A stretch of DNA of 64,000 nucleotides from Stomorhina lunata (taxonomy: Eukaryota; Arthropoda; Insecta; Diptera; Rhiniidae): assembly GCA_933228675.1 (NCBI GenBank), contig OW121742.1, forward strand, positions 35,536,218 through 35,600,217, read 5' to 3'. The translations under genes were made by a program, and so were the position numbers. Under the pieces are notes generated by a model. The model was not told the origin of the DNA. It saw nothing but the letters and a program-made list of their open reading frames with translations, and searched no databases. Positions within the stretch are counted from its first letter, which is position 1, and each line of letters begins with the position of its first letter. Of the stretch, positions 11,501 to 25,052 are shown in pieces.

Positions 11501-14500
11501 CTTTATTGCGTAAACTCGAAAATTTTTACATAGAAAAAGTTTTATAAAGACAAATTTTCCAAAAGAAAAAATTTTTTAACGTTCATTTTTCCACAGAAAA
11601 AATTTTATATCGAAAATTTTTCTATATTAAAAATTTTATATCGAAAATTTTTCCATAGCAAAAATTTATAAACGCAAATTTTTCTATAGAAAAATTTTGT
11701 ATCGATTTCGCTATCAAATTTTTCTATTGAAAATTTTTCGTTATCAAAATATTTGGTTTTAAAAAAATTTTCGATATAAATTTTTTTCTATAGAAAAATT
11801 TGATATCGAAAATTTTTCCATAGAAAAATTTTATAATTGAAATTTTTCAATAGAAAAATTTGATAACGAAAATTTTTCTATAGAAAAAAATGAATAACGA
11901 ATATTTTTCTGTAGAAATAATTTTATATCGAACATTTTTCTATAGAAAACCATTTATATCCAAAATTTTTCTTTAGAAAAATTTTAAAACAAATATTTTT
12001 CTATAGACAAAATTTTATAACGAAAATTTTTCAAAAGAAAAAATTTTATAACAAAAAATAATGAAAATTTTATATCGAACATTTTTCTATAGAAAACAAC
12101 TTATATCGAAAATTTTTCTTTAGAACAAATTTTATAACGAAAATTTTTCTATAGAAAAAATTTTATAACGAAAATTTTTCTATAGAAAAAAATTCATAAC
12201 GAAAATTTTTCAGAGAAAAAATTGTATAACGAAAATTTTTCTATAGAAAAAATTTTACGTCGAAAATTTTTCTATAGTAAAAATTTTATATCGAAAATTT
12301 TTCCATAGAAAAATTTTATAACGAAAATTATTCCATACAAAAAAATTTATAACGAACATTTTTTATAGAAAAAAAATTTTCTATAGAAAAAAATTTATAA
12401 CGAAAATTTTTCTATAGAAAAAAAATTTTATAACGAAAATTTTTCTATAGAAAAAAATTTTATAACGAAAATTTTTCTATAGAAAAAAATTTCTAACGAA
12501 CATTCTTCTATAGAAAAAATGTTATAACGAAAATTTTTCTATAGAAAAAATTTTATAACGAAAATTTTTCTATAGAAAAAGTTTTATAACGAAAATTTTT
12601 CTATAGAAAAAATTTTATAACGAAAATTTTTCTATAAAAAAAAATTTATAACCAAAATTTTTTTTTTTTAGAAAGATTTTTTAGCAACTTTCTTATCTCA
12701 TCTTTTTTAGTGTAACAAGTTACTGTCAAACATGTTCAGTTCGGTTTATAACGACTGAGAGCAAATGCGGCTCTTTGTTGCGTAAACTCGAAAATTTTAA
12801 CGAAAAGTTTTATAAAGAAAAATTTTCCAAAAGAAAAAATTTTTTAACGTTAATTTTTCCACAGAAAAAATTTTATATCGAAAATTTTTCTATATTAAAA
12901 ATTTTATATCGAAAATTTTTCCATAGCAAAAAAAAAATTATAAACGCAAATTTTTCTATAGAAAAATTTTGTATCGATTTCGCTATCAAATTTTTCTATT
13001 GAAAATTTTTCGTTATCAAAATATTTGGTTTTAAAAAAATTTTCGATATAAATTTTTTTCTATAGAAAAATTTGATATCGAAAATTTTTCCATAGAAAAA
13101 TTTTATAATTGAAATTTTTCAATAGAAAAATTTGATAACGAAAATTTTTCTATAGAAAAAAATGTATAACGAATATTTTTCTGTAGAAATAATTTTATAT
13201 CGAACATTTTTCTATAGAAAACCATTTATATCCAAAATTTTTCTTTAGAAAAATTTTAAAACAAATATTTTTCTATAGACAAAATTTTATAACGAAAATT
13301 TTTCAAAAGAAAAAATTTTATAACAAAAAATAATGAAAATTTTATATCGAACATTTTTCTATAGAAAACAAATTTTATAACGAAAATTTTTCTTTAGAAC
13401 AAATTTTATAACAAAAATTTTTCTATAGAAAAAATTTTATAACGAAAATTTTTCTATAGAAAAAAATTCATAACGAAAATTTTTCAGAGAAAAAATTTTA
13501 TAACGAAAATTTTTCTATAGAAAAAATTTTACATCGAAAATTTTTCTATAGTAAAAATTTTATATCGAAAATTTTTCCATAGAAAAATTTTATAACGAAA
13601 ATTATTCCATACAAAAAAAATTTATAACGAACATTTTTTATAGAAAAAAAATTTTCTATAGAAAAAAATTTATAACGAAAATTTTTCTATAGAAAAAAAT
13701 TTTATAACGAAAATTTTTCTATAGAAAAAAATTTTTATAACGAAAATTTTTCTATAGAAAAAATTTTATAACGAACATTCTTCTATAGAAAAAATTTTAT
13801 GACGAAAATTTTTCTATAGAAAAAATTTTATAACGAAAATTTTTCTATAGAAAAAATTTTATAACGAAAATTTTTCTATAAAAAAATTTTTAAACGAAAA
13901 TTTTTCTATAGAAAAAATTTATAACCAAAATTTTTCTATAGAAAAAATTTTATAACGAAAATTTTTCTATAGAAAAAATTTTATAACAAAAATTTTTCTA
14001 TAGAAAAAATTTTATAACGAAATTTATTAACTTAAATTTTTTTATAGAAAAATTTTGTATCGAAAATTTTTCCATAGAAAAAATTTTATAGCGAAAATTT
14101 TTCTATAAAAAAAATTTTATATCGAAAATTTTTCGACAGTGAAAATTTTATATCGAAAATTTTTCTACAGTAAAAATTTTATATCAAAAATTTTTTCATA
14201 GAAAAAATTTTATACCGAATATAGTAAAAATTTTACATCGAAAATTTTTCCATAGAAAAATTTTTCAACGAAAATGTTTCCAAAGGAAAAATTTTATAAC
14301 GAAAATTTTTTCATAGAAAAAATTTTATAACAAAAATTTTCCAATAGAAAAAAATTTATATCGAGAATTTTTCTATAGAAAAAATTTTATATCAAACATT
14401 TTTCTATAGAAAACATTTTATAACGAAATTTTTCTATAGACAAATTTTATATCAAATATTTTTCTATAGAAAAAATTTGATAACGAAAATTTTTCCATAG

Positions 14501-15595
14501 CAAAAATTTATTAACTTAAATTTTTTTATAGAAAAATTTTGTTTATTTGGGATTTAATTATTCGAACTTTAGAAACCTAACCTAATTTTTCGAAAAATTT
14601 TGTATCGAAAATTTTTCCATAGAAAAAGTTTTATAGCGAAAATTTTCTATAAAAAAAATTTTATATCGAAAATTTTTCGACAGTAAAAATTTTATATCGA
14701 AAATTTTTCGACAGTAAAAATTTTATATTGAAAATTTTTCTACAGTAAAAATTTTATATCAAAATTTTTTCTACAGTAAAAATTTTATACCAAATTTAGT
14801 AAAAATTTTATACCGAATCTAGTAAAAATTTTATACCGAATTTAGTAAAAATTTTACATCGAAAATTTTTCCATAGAAAAATTTTTCAACGAAAATTTTT
14901 CCAAAGAAAAAATTTTATAACGAAAATTTTCCAATAGAAAAAAATTTATATCGAGAATTTTTCTATAGAAAAAATTTTATAACGAAAATTTATCTATAGA
15001 AAAAATTTTTTAAGGAAAATTTTATACCGAAATTTTTTCAATAGAAAAAATTTGATATCGAAAATTTTCTAAAAAAGAATTTTTATATTAAATATTTTTT
15101 TGTTGAAAAAATTTATATTAAAAATTTTTCTTTACAAGAATTTTTCTACAGAAAACATTTTATAACGAAAATTTTTCTATAGAAAAAATTTTATAACGAA
15201 AATTTTTCTATAGAAAAAATTTTATAACGAAAATTTTTCTATAGAAAAAAATTTATAACGAAAATTTTTCTATAGAAAAAATTTTATAACGAAAATTTTT
15301 CTATAGAAAAAATTTTATAACGAAAATTTTTCTATAGAAAAAATTTTATAACGAAAATTTTTCTATAGAAAAAATTTTATAACGAAAATTTTTCTATAGA
15401 AAAAATTTTATAACGAAAATTTTTCTATAGAAAAAATTTTATAACGAAAATTTTTCTATAGAAAAAATTTTATAACGAAAATTTTTCAATAGAAAAAATT
15501 TTATAACGAAAATTTTTCCATAGAAAAAATTTTATAATGAAAATTTTTCTATAGAAAAAATTTTATAACGAAAATTTTTCTATAGAAAAATTTTT
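11500..15595. repeat. ~32-bp satellite (TTTTATAACGAAAATTTTTC / TATAGAAAAAA)
   Basis: Roughly 120 tandem copies of a unit of about 32 bp, TTTTATAACGAAAATTTTTC plus TATAGAAAAAA. The palindrome TTTTTCTATAGAAAAA lies in the middle of each copy. The oldest copies (14050-15100) carry tatcg/acag variants, and the most homogeneous are at 15150-15590. The block from about 11391, including a non-satellite header, is repeated from 12671. Open frames here (for example around 12775) are satellite read-through. Confidence 0.95.
12671..13930. repeat. second copy of a 1280-bp segment inside the satellite
   Basis: The header gaaagattttttagcaac, followed by gtaacatgttactgtc-like and cgactgagagcaaat sequence at 11391-11530, recurs from 12671 at an offset of 1280 bp. 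The following satellite variants (ccatttatatccaaaat, acaaaaaataatgaaaat) recur in the same order. This is a direct segmental duplication with several per cent divergence, including small indels. Confidence 0.85.
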
Positions 15596-15599
15596 ATGA

Positions 15600-16560
15600 T
15601 ATATATCATTCACGTCTGGGAAGTAATTGTTCGCCACAATAATTCTTAAGTAATTTAATAAGTGCCCAATTTTAAAAGTTTAAATCCTCTTATGAACATC
15701 AATCAAATTAAATTGTTAATATGAATTTATTGTACATTTTATGATTAATAATTCTTTTAAACTTTAAATGTAAAATATATCTTATCGCAAAGGCAATATT
15801 TGAAGTAGTTTTTTATTTAGCAAAATTAATAAAAAAACGATTGCTAAAATTTATGAGAAAATAAATAAAGATTTCAAGTTGCAAAAGCAAAATTTTGGGA
15901 CCAACAACTAAAATTTGATACTGCCAAAAAAAAACAAAAATAAAAAAAACAGAATCAACATTTTCTTAACTCATAATTAACCCCAATTTCAATTACCCTC
16001 AAAATATTAACCGACATTTTATTAGTAGTATAACAATTTCTCCAAATTGTAATAGAATACACAAAAGATGTATTCCATACCAAAAATTGTCACCACCACT
16101 TCAAACATAAATGGGTTAATCCCCTCTTAGTACGAGTAATTTCTTATCTGATAAAATTATTCAACAAACTCCCAAGCATTTGTTTAACATAGTCAAATAT
16201 TTAAACAAATTATCACAAATATTAATGTTTATGAATTTAGGTAAATTTCTTAATTGTTCATTTAAGGTTGAGGCGTGTTTTTTAACAATAAATTTTCATT
16301 TTATTTTTGTTAAAATTGAAATGACAGCAACAAAAACTGTAACATATGACAAACATAATTAACTAGTTTTCAAATTTTAATTATCTCAACGACGAATATT
16401 TTTGTTTTCGTCCGAAAAAAGTTATGTTTGACATTGAAATTCGCTTTTTTGGAGTTTTCGGTTTCTTTTTGACAACATCTATAAACAAAAGTAACGAAAA
16501 TAGCAGAAAGAGCCAAGCAAAACAAAAGAGAGAAGAAGAATAATGGTCAAGACAACAAAA
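15600..16560. other. AT-rich non-coding spacer
   Basis: Single-copy sequence between two satellites. No supportable gene, RNA or regulatory feature. Confidence 0.5.
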
Positions 16561-16564
16561 AAAT

Positions 16565-18235
16565 ACTACTTTACTTTGACAAATTTTATAAGTTTTCTAT
16601 AGAAAACTTTGTTAAATTGACAACTTTGATGAGTTTTCTATAGAAAACTTTGTCAAATTTACAAATTTGATGAGTTTTCTATAGAAAACTTTGTCAAATT
16701 TACAAATTTGATAAGTTTTATACAGAAAACTTTGTCAAATTTACAAATTTGATAAGTTTTCTAAAGAAAAGTTTGTCAAATTTGATGAGTTTTCTGAAGA
16801 AAACTTTGTCAAATTGTTAAATTTGATAAGTTTTATATAGAAAACTTTGTCAAATTGTTGCATTTTCTTTCAAAAAACTTTGTCAAATTAACAAATTTCT
16901 ATTGAAAACATTGTCAAATTGTTAAATTTGATAAGTTTTCTACAGAAAACTTTGTCAAATTAACAAATTTGATAAGTTTTCTGTAGAAAACTTTGTTTAA
17001 TTGAAAAATTTGATAAGTTTTCTTAAGAAAACTTTGTCAAACTGTTAAATTTGATAAGTTTTCTATAGAAAACTTTGTCAAATCGGTAAAATTGATAAGT
17101 TTTCTCTACAAATTTGATAAATTTTTTGTAAAAAATTTCATCAAATTGAGAAATTTGATAAGTTTTCTACAGAAAACAGTTTGAGAAGTTTTCTATAGAA
17201 AACTTTGTCAAATTGACAAATTTGATAAGTTTCCTATAAAAAAAAACTTTATGAAACTGTAACATTTGATAAGTTGTCTATAGAAAACTTTGTCAAATTC
17301 TTAAATTTGATAATTTTTCTATAGAAAACTTTGTCAAATTTTTAAATTTGATAAGTTTTCTATAGAAAACTTTGTCAAATTTTTAAATTTGATAAGTTTT
17401 CTATAGAAAACTTTATCAAATTGTTAAATTTGAAAAAATTTCTATAGAAAACTTTGTCAAACTGACAAATTTTATAAGTTTTTGTATAGAAAACTCTGTC
17501 AAATTGATAACTTTGATGAGTTTTCTATAAAGAAAACTTTGTCAAATTGACAAACTTGATAAGTTTTTTAAAGAAAACTTTGTCAAATTGATAAATTTGA
17601 TAACTTTTCTAAGGAAAACTTTGTCAAATTGACAAATTTAACAAGATTTCTTTAGAAAACTTTGTCAAATTGACAAATTTTATAAGTTTTCTATAGAAAC
17701 ATGGTCAAATGGACAAATTTGATAAGTTTTCTATAGGAAATGTTGTTAAATTTGATCAATTTTCTATTTAAAACTTTGTCAAATTGAAAAATCCATAATT
17801 TTTTATAGAGAACTTTGTCAAATTGTTAAATTTGTTAAGTTTTCTATAGAAAACTTAATCAAATAGTTAAATTTTTCTATAGAAAACTTTGTCAAATTGT
17901 TAAATTTGATAAGTTTTCTATAGAAAACTTTGTCAAATTGTTAAATTTGACAATTTATGATAGAAAACTTTGTCAAATTGTTAAATTTGTTAAGTTTTCT
18001 ATAGAAAACTTTGTCAAATTGTTAAATTTGATAAGTTTTCTATAGAAAACTTTGTCAAATTTTTAAATTTGATAAGTTTTTAATAGAAAACTTTGTCAAA
18101 TTGTTAAATTTGATAAGTTTTCTATAGAAAACTTTGTCAAATTGTTAAATTTGATAAGTTCTCTATAGAAAAATTGACAAATTTGACAAGAAAACTGCTG
18201 AAATGTCACAATTTGACAAAGAAAATTGGCCAAAT
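16565..18235. repeat. ~41-bp satellite, orientation 1 (TTTTCTATAGAAAA)
   Basis: About 40 tandem, diverged copies of a ~41-bp monomer: ttgataagttttctatagaa continuing into aactttgtcaaattgttaaat. TTTTCTATAGAAAA is a perfect palindrome in each monomer. The same family appears in the opposite orientation at 19031-19638 and 33651-35090, so the 800-bp spacer in between is the centre of an older inverted arrangement. Confidence 0.93.
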
Positions 18236-19030
18236 ATGTCAATTTGACCAATTTTCATTAGAAAATTGCCAAGTTTACAAACCTAGCCTAAAGTTGAACA
18301 TATCTTCTACCTATCTATAGCTTCGTCAAACTCAGTTTGAAACAAAAACAAAAAACTACATGTTGACATTTTTTATTTATGAATGTATGGAAAATTAAGG
18401 CATTTATTTTGTACACATTTAAATTTTTAATTTAAACATTCAATTTCTAAGAAACAGCACCATTTTTTATACAATTTGACTCATATCTTGAATAGCAAAA
18501 TGAATAATGAAAACAAAAAGATTTGAACAAAAAAAGGTTTTAACAGAAAACCACAAAATTCAGGTGTGCGTGCTGTGAAATAAAATGGTTAATAGTTTAT
18601 GTATGAGATAATGTTTGATGCTGTTTGAACATATTGAAATCATTTATTTTCAAATGCAGGTAATTTGTAAAGATTTTTTATATGATTTTTAGTTTTTTTG
18701 TGAGTTGTTAGATTTAAATATTTATTGCAATAATTCTCACTTTTAGTTTCTTAAAAAGTGTTAAAATGCTGAAAACGTTTGTTTACAAAATATTTAAAAA
18801 TGTGGTCAAAAGTTGCTATTGTCTAATTAGTTGCTCTTTGTATTTAAGTTGAATAATAATTAGATGATAGTGACAAAGTGTTAATTTTGCATTTGCCCTT
18901 GCTTCCTCACTTTTTGTGAACATTAAAGGTGATTACTAGTTTATTAGCTAGAAAAATATTTACCTGAATGAATTTGTTAATAAGATGTTTTAAATTGACT
19001 TTTAACAAGATCTTGCTAATTTATAGAAAA
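18236..19030. other. spacer between inverted satellite arrays
   Basis: About 800 bp of single-copy AT-rich DNA. No gene is visible. It separates the two orientations of the ~41-bp satellite. Confidence 0.5.
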
Positions 19031-19638
19031 TAAATTTTATGAAATTCAACAAATTAATCTATAGAAAGCTTTCTATAAAAAACTTTGACGGTCCTTAATC
19101 GACTTGATCATTTTCTATAGAAAGCTTTACCGATCCTCAATTATCCTCAACGTTATCAAATTTGTCAATTTGACAAAGTTTTCTATACAAAACTTATTAA
19201 GTTTATCAATTTGAAGTTTTCTATAGAAAAATCAAATTTGACAGAGTTTTCTATAGAAAACTTATCAAATTTGTCAATTTGACAAAGTTTTCTATATAAA
19301 ACTTATTAAATTTCTTCATTTGAAAAAATTTTCTCAAGAAAACTTATAAATTTGTCAATGTAACAAAGTTTTCTAAAGAAAATTTATTAAATTTCTCAAT
19401 TTGACAAACTTTTCTATAAATTTGATAAAGTTTTTAATTTAACAAAGAAAAGTTATTAAACTTGTCAATTTGACAAAGTTTTCTATACAAAACTTATCAA
19501 ATTTGACAATTTGACAAAGTTTTCTATAGAAAAGACATCAAATTTCTCAATTTGACAGAGTTTTCTATAGAAAACTGATCAAATTTGTCAATTTGACAAA
19601 CTTTTCTATAGAAATTTTAATAAATTTGTCAATTTGAC
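19031..19638. repeat. ~41-bp satellite, orientation 2, left of the foldback element
   Basis: Copies of the CAATTTGACAAAGTTTTCTA monomer, the reverse complement of the 16565-18235 array. The array is interrupted at 19639 by the foldback element and resumes at 33651. The last nine bases, CAATTTGAC (19630-19638), are repeated immediately to the right of the element. Confidence 0.92.
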
Positions 19639-19929
19639 ATGTGTGTGAAGATAAATTCGAATTTAACTAGCAAAGACAAAAACCGCAATTTTTAGCAGAG
19701 CCAATTTTGCGGTCAACAGAGCACTGTAAACTGTTTAACAGTAATGTTAAATACTATATTGGAGTTAGTTTTAACGAATTTGGAGGTATATGGAAATATA
19801 TAAGAATATACATTATTGGGAACGGGTACTCCTAAGGGTCCAGTTTGATATTGTGTAAGTCGTTTTTTTTAAATAATCTTGGAATTTAGGAAAAATAAGG
19901 TTTAAAATTTATATGTTATCAACAAAGTT

Positions 19930-22900
19930 TCAGAAGAAGTTGGCCCATAAAAATGGCCAAAAATGGAATTGTACACGTATACCACTATATGGAGCGTGTA
20001 CTCCAAAGGGTCCTAATTGTCACTGTATAAGTGGTTTTCCCCAAATAACCTTGGGATTTTTTTAAAAAAGTTTTGAAAATTTTCATTTTTTGAAAAATCT
20101 AGAGAAGATGTAGTAACTCAAAAATGGCCAAAAATGGAATTGTACACGTATACCACTATATGGAGCGGGTACTCCAAAGGGTCCTTATTGTCACTGTATA
20201 AGTGGTTTTCCCCAAATAATCTTGGGATTTTTTTTTAAAATTTGAAAATTTTAATTTTTTGAAAAATCTGGGGAAGATGTAGTAACTCAAAAATGGCCAA
20301 AAATGGAATTGTACACGTATACCGCTATATGGAGCGGGTACTCCAAAGGGTCCTAATTGTCACTGTATAAGTGGTTTTCCCCAAATAATCTTGGGATTTT
20401 TTTAAAAAAATTTTGAAAATTTTCATTTTTTGAAAAATCTAGAGAAGAAAAATGGCCAAAAATGGAATTGTACACGTATACCACTATATGGAGCGGGTAC
20501 TCCAAAGGGTCCTTATTGTCACTGTATAAGTGGTTTTCCTCAAATAATCTTGGGATTTTTTTAAAAAAATTTTGAAAATTTTAATTTTTTGAAAAATCTG
20601 GGGAAGATGTAGTAACTCAAAAATGGCCAAAAATGGAATTGTACACGTATACCACTATATGGAGCGGGTACTCCAAAGGGTCCTAATTGTCACTGTATAA
20701 GTGGTTTTCCCCAAATAATCTTGGGATTTTTTTAAAAAAATTTGAAAATTTTAATTTTTTGAAAAATCTAGGGAAGATGTAGTAACTCAAAAATGGCCAA
20801 AAATGGAATTGTACACGTATACCACTATATGGAGCGGGTACTCCAAAGGGTCCTAATTGTCACTGTATAAGTGGTTTTCCTCAAATAATCTTGAAAATTT
20901 TAATTTTTTGAAAAATCTGGGGAAGATGTAGTAACTCAAAAATGGCCAAAAATGGAATTGTACACCTATACCACTATATGGAGCGGGTACTCCAAAGGGT
21001 CCTAATTGTCACTGTATAAGTGGTTTTCCTCAAATAATCTTGAAAATTTTAATTTTTTGAAAAATCTGGGGAAGATGTAGTAACTCAAAAATGGCCAAAA
21101 ATGGAATTGTACACCTATACCACTATATGGAGCGGGTACTCCAAAGGGTCCTAATTGTCACTGTATAAGTGGTTTTCCCCAAATAATCTTGGGATTTTTT
21201 TAAAAAAATTTTGAAAATTTTCATTTTTTGAAAAATCTAGAGAAGATGTAGTAACTCAAAAATGGCCAAAAATGGAATTGTACACGTATACCACTATATG
21301 GAGCGGGTACTCCAAAGGGTCCTAATTGTCACTGTATAAGTGGTTTTCCTCAAATAATCTTGGAATTTTTTTAAAAAAAATTTGAAAATTTTAATTTTTT
21401 GAAAAATCTGGGGAAGATGTAGTAACTCAAAAATGGCCAAAAATGGAATTGTACACGTATACCACTATATGGAGCGGGTACTCCAAAGGGTCCTAATTGT
21501 CACTGTATAAGTGGTTTTCCCCAAATAATCTTGGGATTTTTTTAAAAAAATTTGAAAATTTTAATTTTTTGAAAAATCTAGGGAAGATGTAGTAACTCAA
21601 AAATGGCCAAAAATGGAATTGTACACGTATACCACTATATGGAGCGGGTACTCCAAAGGGTCCTAATTGTCACTGTATAAGTGGTTTTCCTCAAATAATC
21701 TTGGGATTTTTTTAAAAAAATTTTGAAAATTTTAATTTTTTGAAAAATCTGGGGAAGATGTAGTAACTCAAAAATGGCCAAAAATGGAATTGTACACGTA
21801 TACCACTATATGGAGCGGGTACTCCAAAGGGTCCTAATTGTCACTGTATAAGTGGTTTTCCCCAAATAATCTTGGGATTTTTTTAAAAAAATTTTGAAAA
21901 TTTTAATTTTTTGAAAAATCTGGGGAAGATGTAGTAACTCAAAAATGGCCAAAAATGGAATTGTACACGTATACCACTATATGGAGCAGGTACTCCAAAG
22001 GGTCCTGATTGTCACTGTATAAGTGGTTTTCCCCAAATAATCTTAGGATTTTTTTATAAAAATTTTGAAAATTTTAATTTTTTGAAAAATCTAGAGAAGA
22101 TGTAGTAACTCAAAAATGGCCAAAAATGGAATTGTACACGTATACCACTATATGGAGCGGGTACTCCAAAGGGTCCTAATTGTCACTGTATAAGTGGTTT
22201 TCCCCAAATAATCTTGGGATTTTTTTTAAAAAAATTTTGAAAATTTTAATTTTTTGAAAAATCTGGGGAAGATGTAGTAACTCAAAAATGGCCAAAAATG
22301 GAATTGTACACGTATACCACTATATGGAGCGGGTACTCCAAGGGGTCCTAATTGTCACTGTATAAGTGGTTTTCCTCAAATAATCTTGGGATTTTTTTAA
22401 AAAAATTTTGAAAATTTTAATTTTTTGAAAAATCTGGGGAAGATGTAGTAACTCAAAAATGGCCAAAAATGGAATTGTACACGTATACCACTATATGGAG
22501 CGGGTACTCCAAAGGGTCCTAATTGTCACTGTATAAGTGGTTTTCCTCAAATAATCTTGGGATTTTTTTAAAAAAATTTTGAAAATTTTCATTTTTTGAA
22601 AAATCTAGAGAAGATGTAGTAACTCAAAAATGGCCAAAAATGGAATTGTACACGTATACCACTATATGGAGCGGGTACTCCAAAGGGTCCTAATTGTCAC
22701 TGTATAAGTGGTTTTCCTCAAATAATCTTGGGATTTTTTTAAAAAAATTTTGAAAATTTTAATTTTTTGAAAAATCTGGGGAAGATGTAGTAACTCAAAA
22801 ATGGCCAAAAATGGAATTGTACACGTATACCACTATATGGAGCGGGTACTCCAAAGGGTCCTAATTGTCACTGTATAAGTGGTTTTCCTCAAATAATCTT

Positions 22901-24467
22901 GGGATTTAAAAAAAAAAATTTTGAAAATTTTAATTTTTTGAAAAATCTAGGGAAGATGTAGTAACTCAAAAATGGCCAAAAATGGAATTGTACACGTATA
23001 CCGCTATATGGAGCGGGTACTCCAAAGGGTCCTTATTGTCACTGTATAAGTGGTTTTCCCCAAATAATCTTGGGATTTTTTTAAAAAAATTTTGAAAATT
23101 TTCATTTTTTGAAAAATCTAGGGAAGATGTAGTAACTCAAAAATGGCCAAAAATGGAATTGTACACGTATACCGCTATATGGAGCGGGTACTCCAAAGGG
23201 TCCTAATTGTCACTGTATAAGTGGTTTTCCTCAAATAATCTTGGGATTTTTTTAAAAAAATTTTGAAAATTTTCATTTTTTGAAAAATCTAGAGAAGATG
23301 TAGTAACTCAAAAATGGCCAAAAATGGAATTGTACACGTATACCACTATATCAAGTGGGTACTCCAAAGGGTCCTAATTGTCACTGTATAAGTGGTTTTC
23401 CCCCAAATAATCTTGGGATTTTTTTAAAAAAATTTTGAAAATTTTAATTTTTTGAAAAATCTGGGGAAGATGTAGTAACTCAAAAATGGCCAAAAATGGA
23501 ATTGTACACGTATACCACTATATGGAGCAGGTACTCCAAAGGGTCCTGATTGTCACTGTATAAGTGGTTTTCCCCAAATAATCTTAGGATTTTTTTATAA
23601 AAATTTTGAAAATTTTAATTTTTTGAAAAATCTAGAGAAGATGTAGTAACTCAAAAATGGCCAAAAATGGAATTGTACACGTATACCACTATATGGAGCG
23701 GGTACTCCAAAGGGTCCTAATTGTCACTGTATAAGTGGTTTTCCCCAAATAATCTTGGGATTTTTTTTTAAAAAATTTTGAAAATTTTAATTTTTTGAAA
23801 AATCTGGGGAAGATGTAGTAACTCAAAAATGGCCAAAAATGGAATTGTACACGTATACCACTATATGGAGCGGGTACTCCAAGGGGTCCTAATTGTCACT
23901 GTATAAGTGGTTTTCCCCAAATAATCTTGGGATTTTTTTAAAAAAATTTTGAAAATTTTCATTTTTTGAAAAATCTAGGGAAGATGTAGTAACTCAAAAA
24001 TGGCCAAAAATGGAATTGTACACGTATACCGCTATATGGAGCGGGTACTCCAAAGGGTCCTTATTGTCACTGTATAAGTGGTTTTCCCCAAATAATCTTG
24101 GGATTTTTTTAAAAAAATTTTGAAAATTTTCATTTTTTGAAAAATCTAGGGAAGATGTAGTAACTCAAAAATGGCCAAAAATGGAATTGTACACGTATAC
24201 CGCTATATGGAGCGGGTACTCCAAAGGGTCCTAATTGTCACTGTATAAGTGGTTTTCCTCAAATAATCTTGGGATTTTTTTAAAAAAATTTTGAAAATTT
24301 TAATTTTTTGAAAAATCTAGAGAAGATGTAGTAACTCAAAAATGGCCAAAAATGGAATTGTACACGTATACCACTATATGGAGCGGGTTCTCACACTATG
24401 TTTTCCTGAAATTGGATCTTTTTGAAATTTGAAAATTTAAATTTTTCGAAAAATCATAATTTATGAA
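19930..24467 (+). repeat. left arm: ~26 copies of ~170-bp unit
   Basis: The unit runs through ggaattgtacacgtatacca, ctatatggagcgggtactcc, aaagggtcctaattgtcac, gtggttttccccaaataatc and tgtagtaactcaaaaatggc. Length variants of about 159 bp lack tgtagtaactc. The outermost copy (19830-19960) and the last, loop-proximal copy (24389-24467) are strongly diverged, while interior copies are nearly identical. A nine-unit block is duplicated at an offset of 1541 bp (ggagcagg at 21984 and 23525; aaggggtcc at 22340 and 23881). Short open frames inside are repeat artefacts. Confidence 0.95.
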
Positions 24468-25052
24468 TATACAATAAGATAACAAGATTCAATAATACTC
24501 TTAACATGAAACAATAATGTTAAATTAAAAGTTTTTACTTTGCATTGCAACATTTTGGTGTTAATATTTGATCTGTTTAACAGTTTTTTAATAATGTTAT
24601 ACTGATCTTAACATTATGTTAAGTTACATTTTTAAATGCACTGTAAGAGATTACCCTTTCTTTACTGCTATTTCTTTTGTTTTTTGTGAATTAGAATACA
24701 AAAATTCTCACTTGCATAAGAATTTCATTAAAAAAATTACGGAATTTTTATATATAATTTTTACTTTAATGGGATATTAATTGTTTTTTTAGTGTTGTTT
24801 TGTATATTAATTGCATTATTAACCCATAACTTCAAGTTGGATTTGTTAGAATAAAAATTTATTTAGATATTTTAAAGCATTTATTAATTTAATAAATCTT
24901 AAAATTTTTGTAATTACAGTAAACTCGCGAAAACGTGGACTAATTTTTGCAAAAGCAGTTCACATTTTCGAGTTTTTTCTACAATATATTAAAGCCAATG
25001 TCCTAAAATATACTTCATCTCCCTAATTTTTATTTAAGTGATGCAACTTTTA
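24468..25052. other. loop of the foldback element
   Basis: About 585 bp of single-copy AT-rich sequence between the arms. It has no open frame and so no transposase. It contains a segment near 24570-24620 (gtttaacag...taatgttat, then taacattatgttaa) resembling the tip-proximal ctgtttaacagtaatgtta. It also contains an imperfect hairpin at 24923-24975 (ctcgcgaaaacgtggac ... gttcacattttcgag) preceded by TA-CAGT, which might be a small nested element. Confidence 0.6.
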
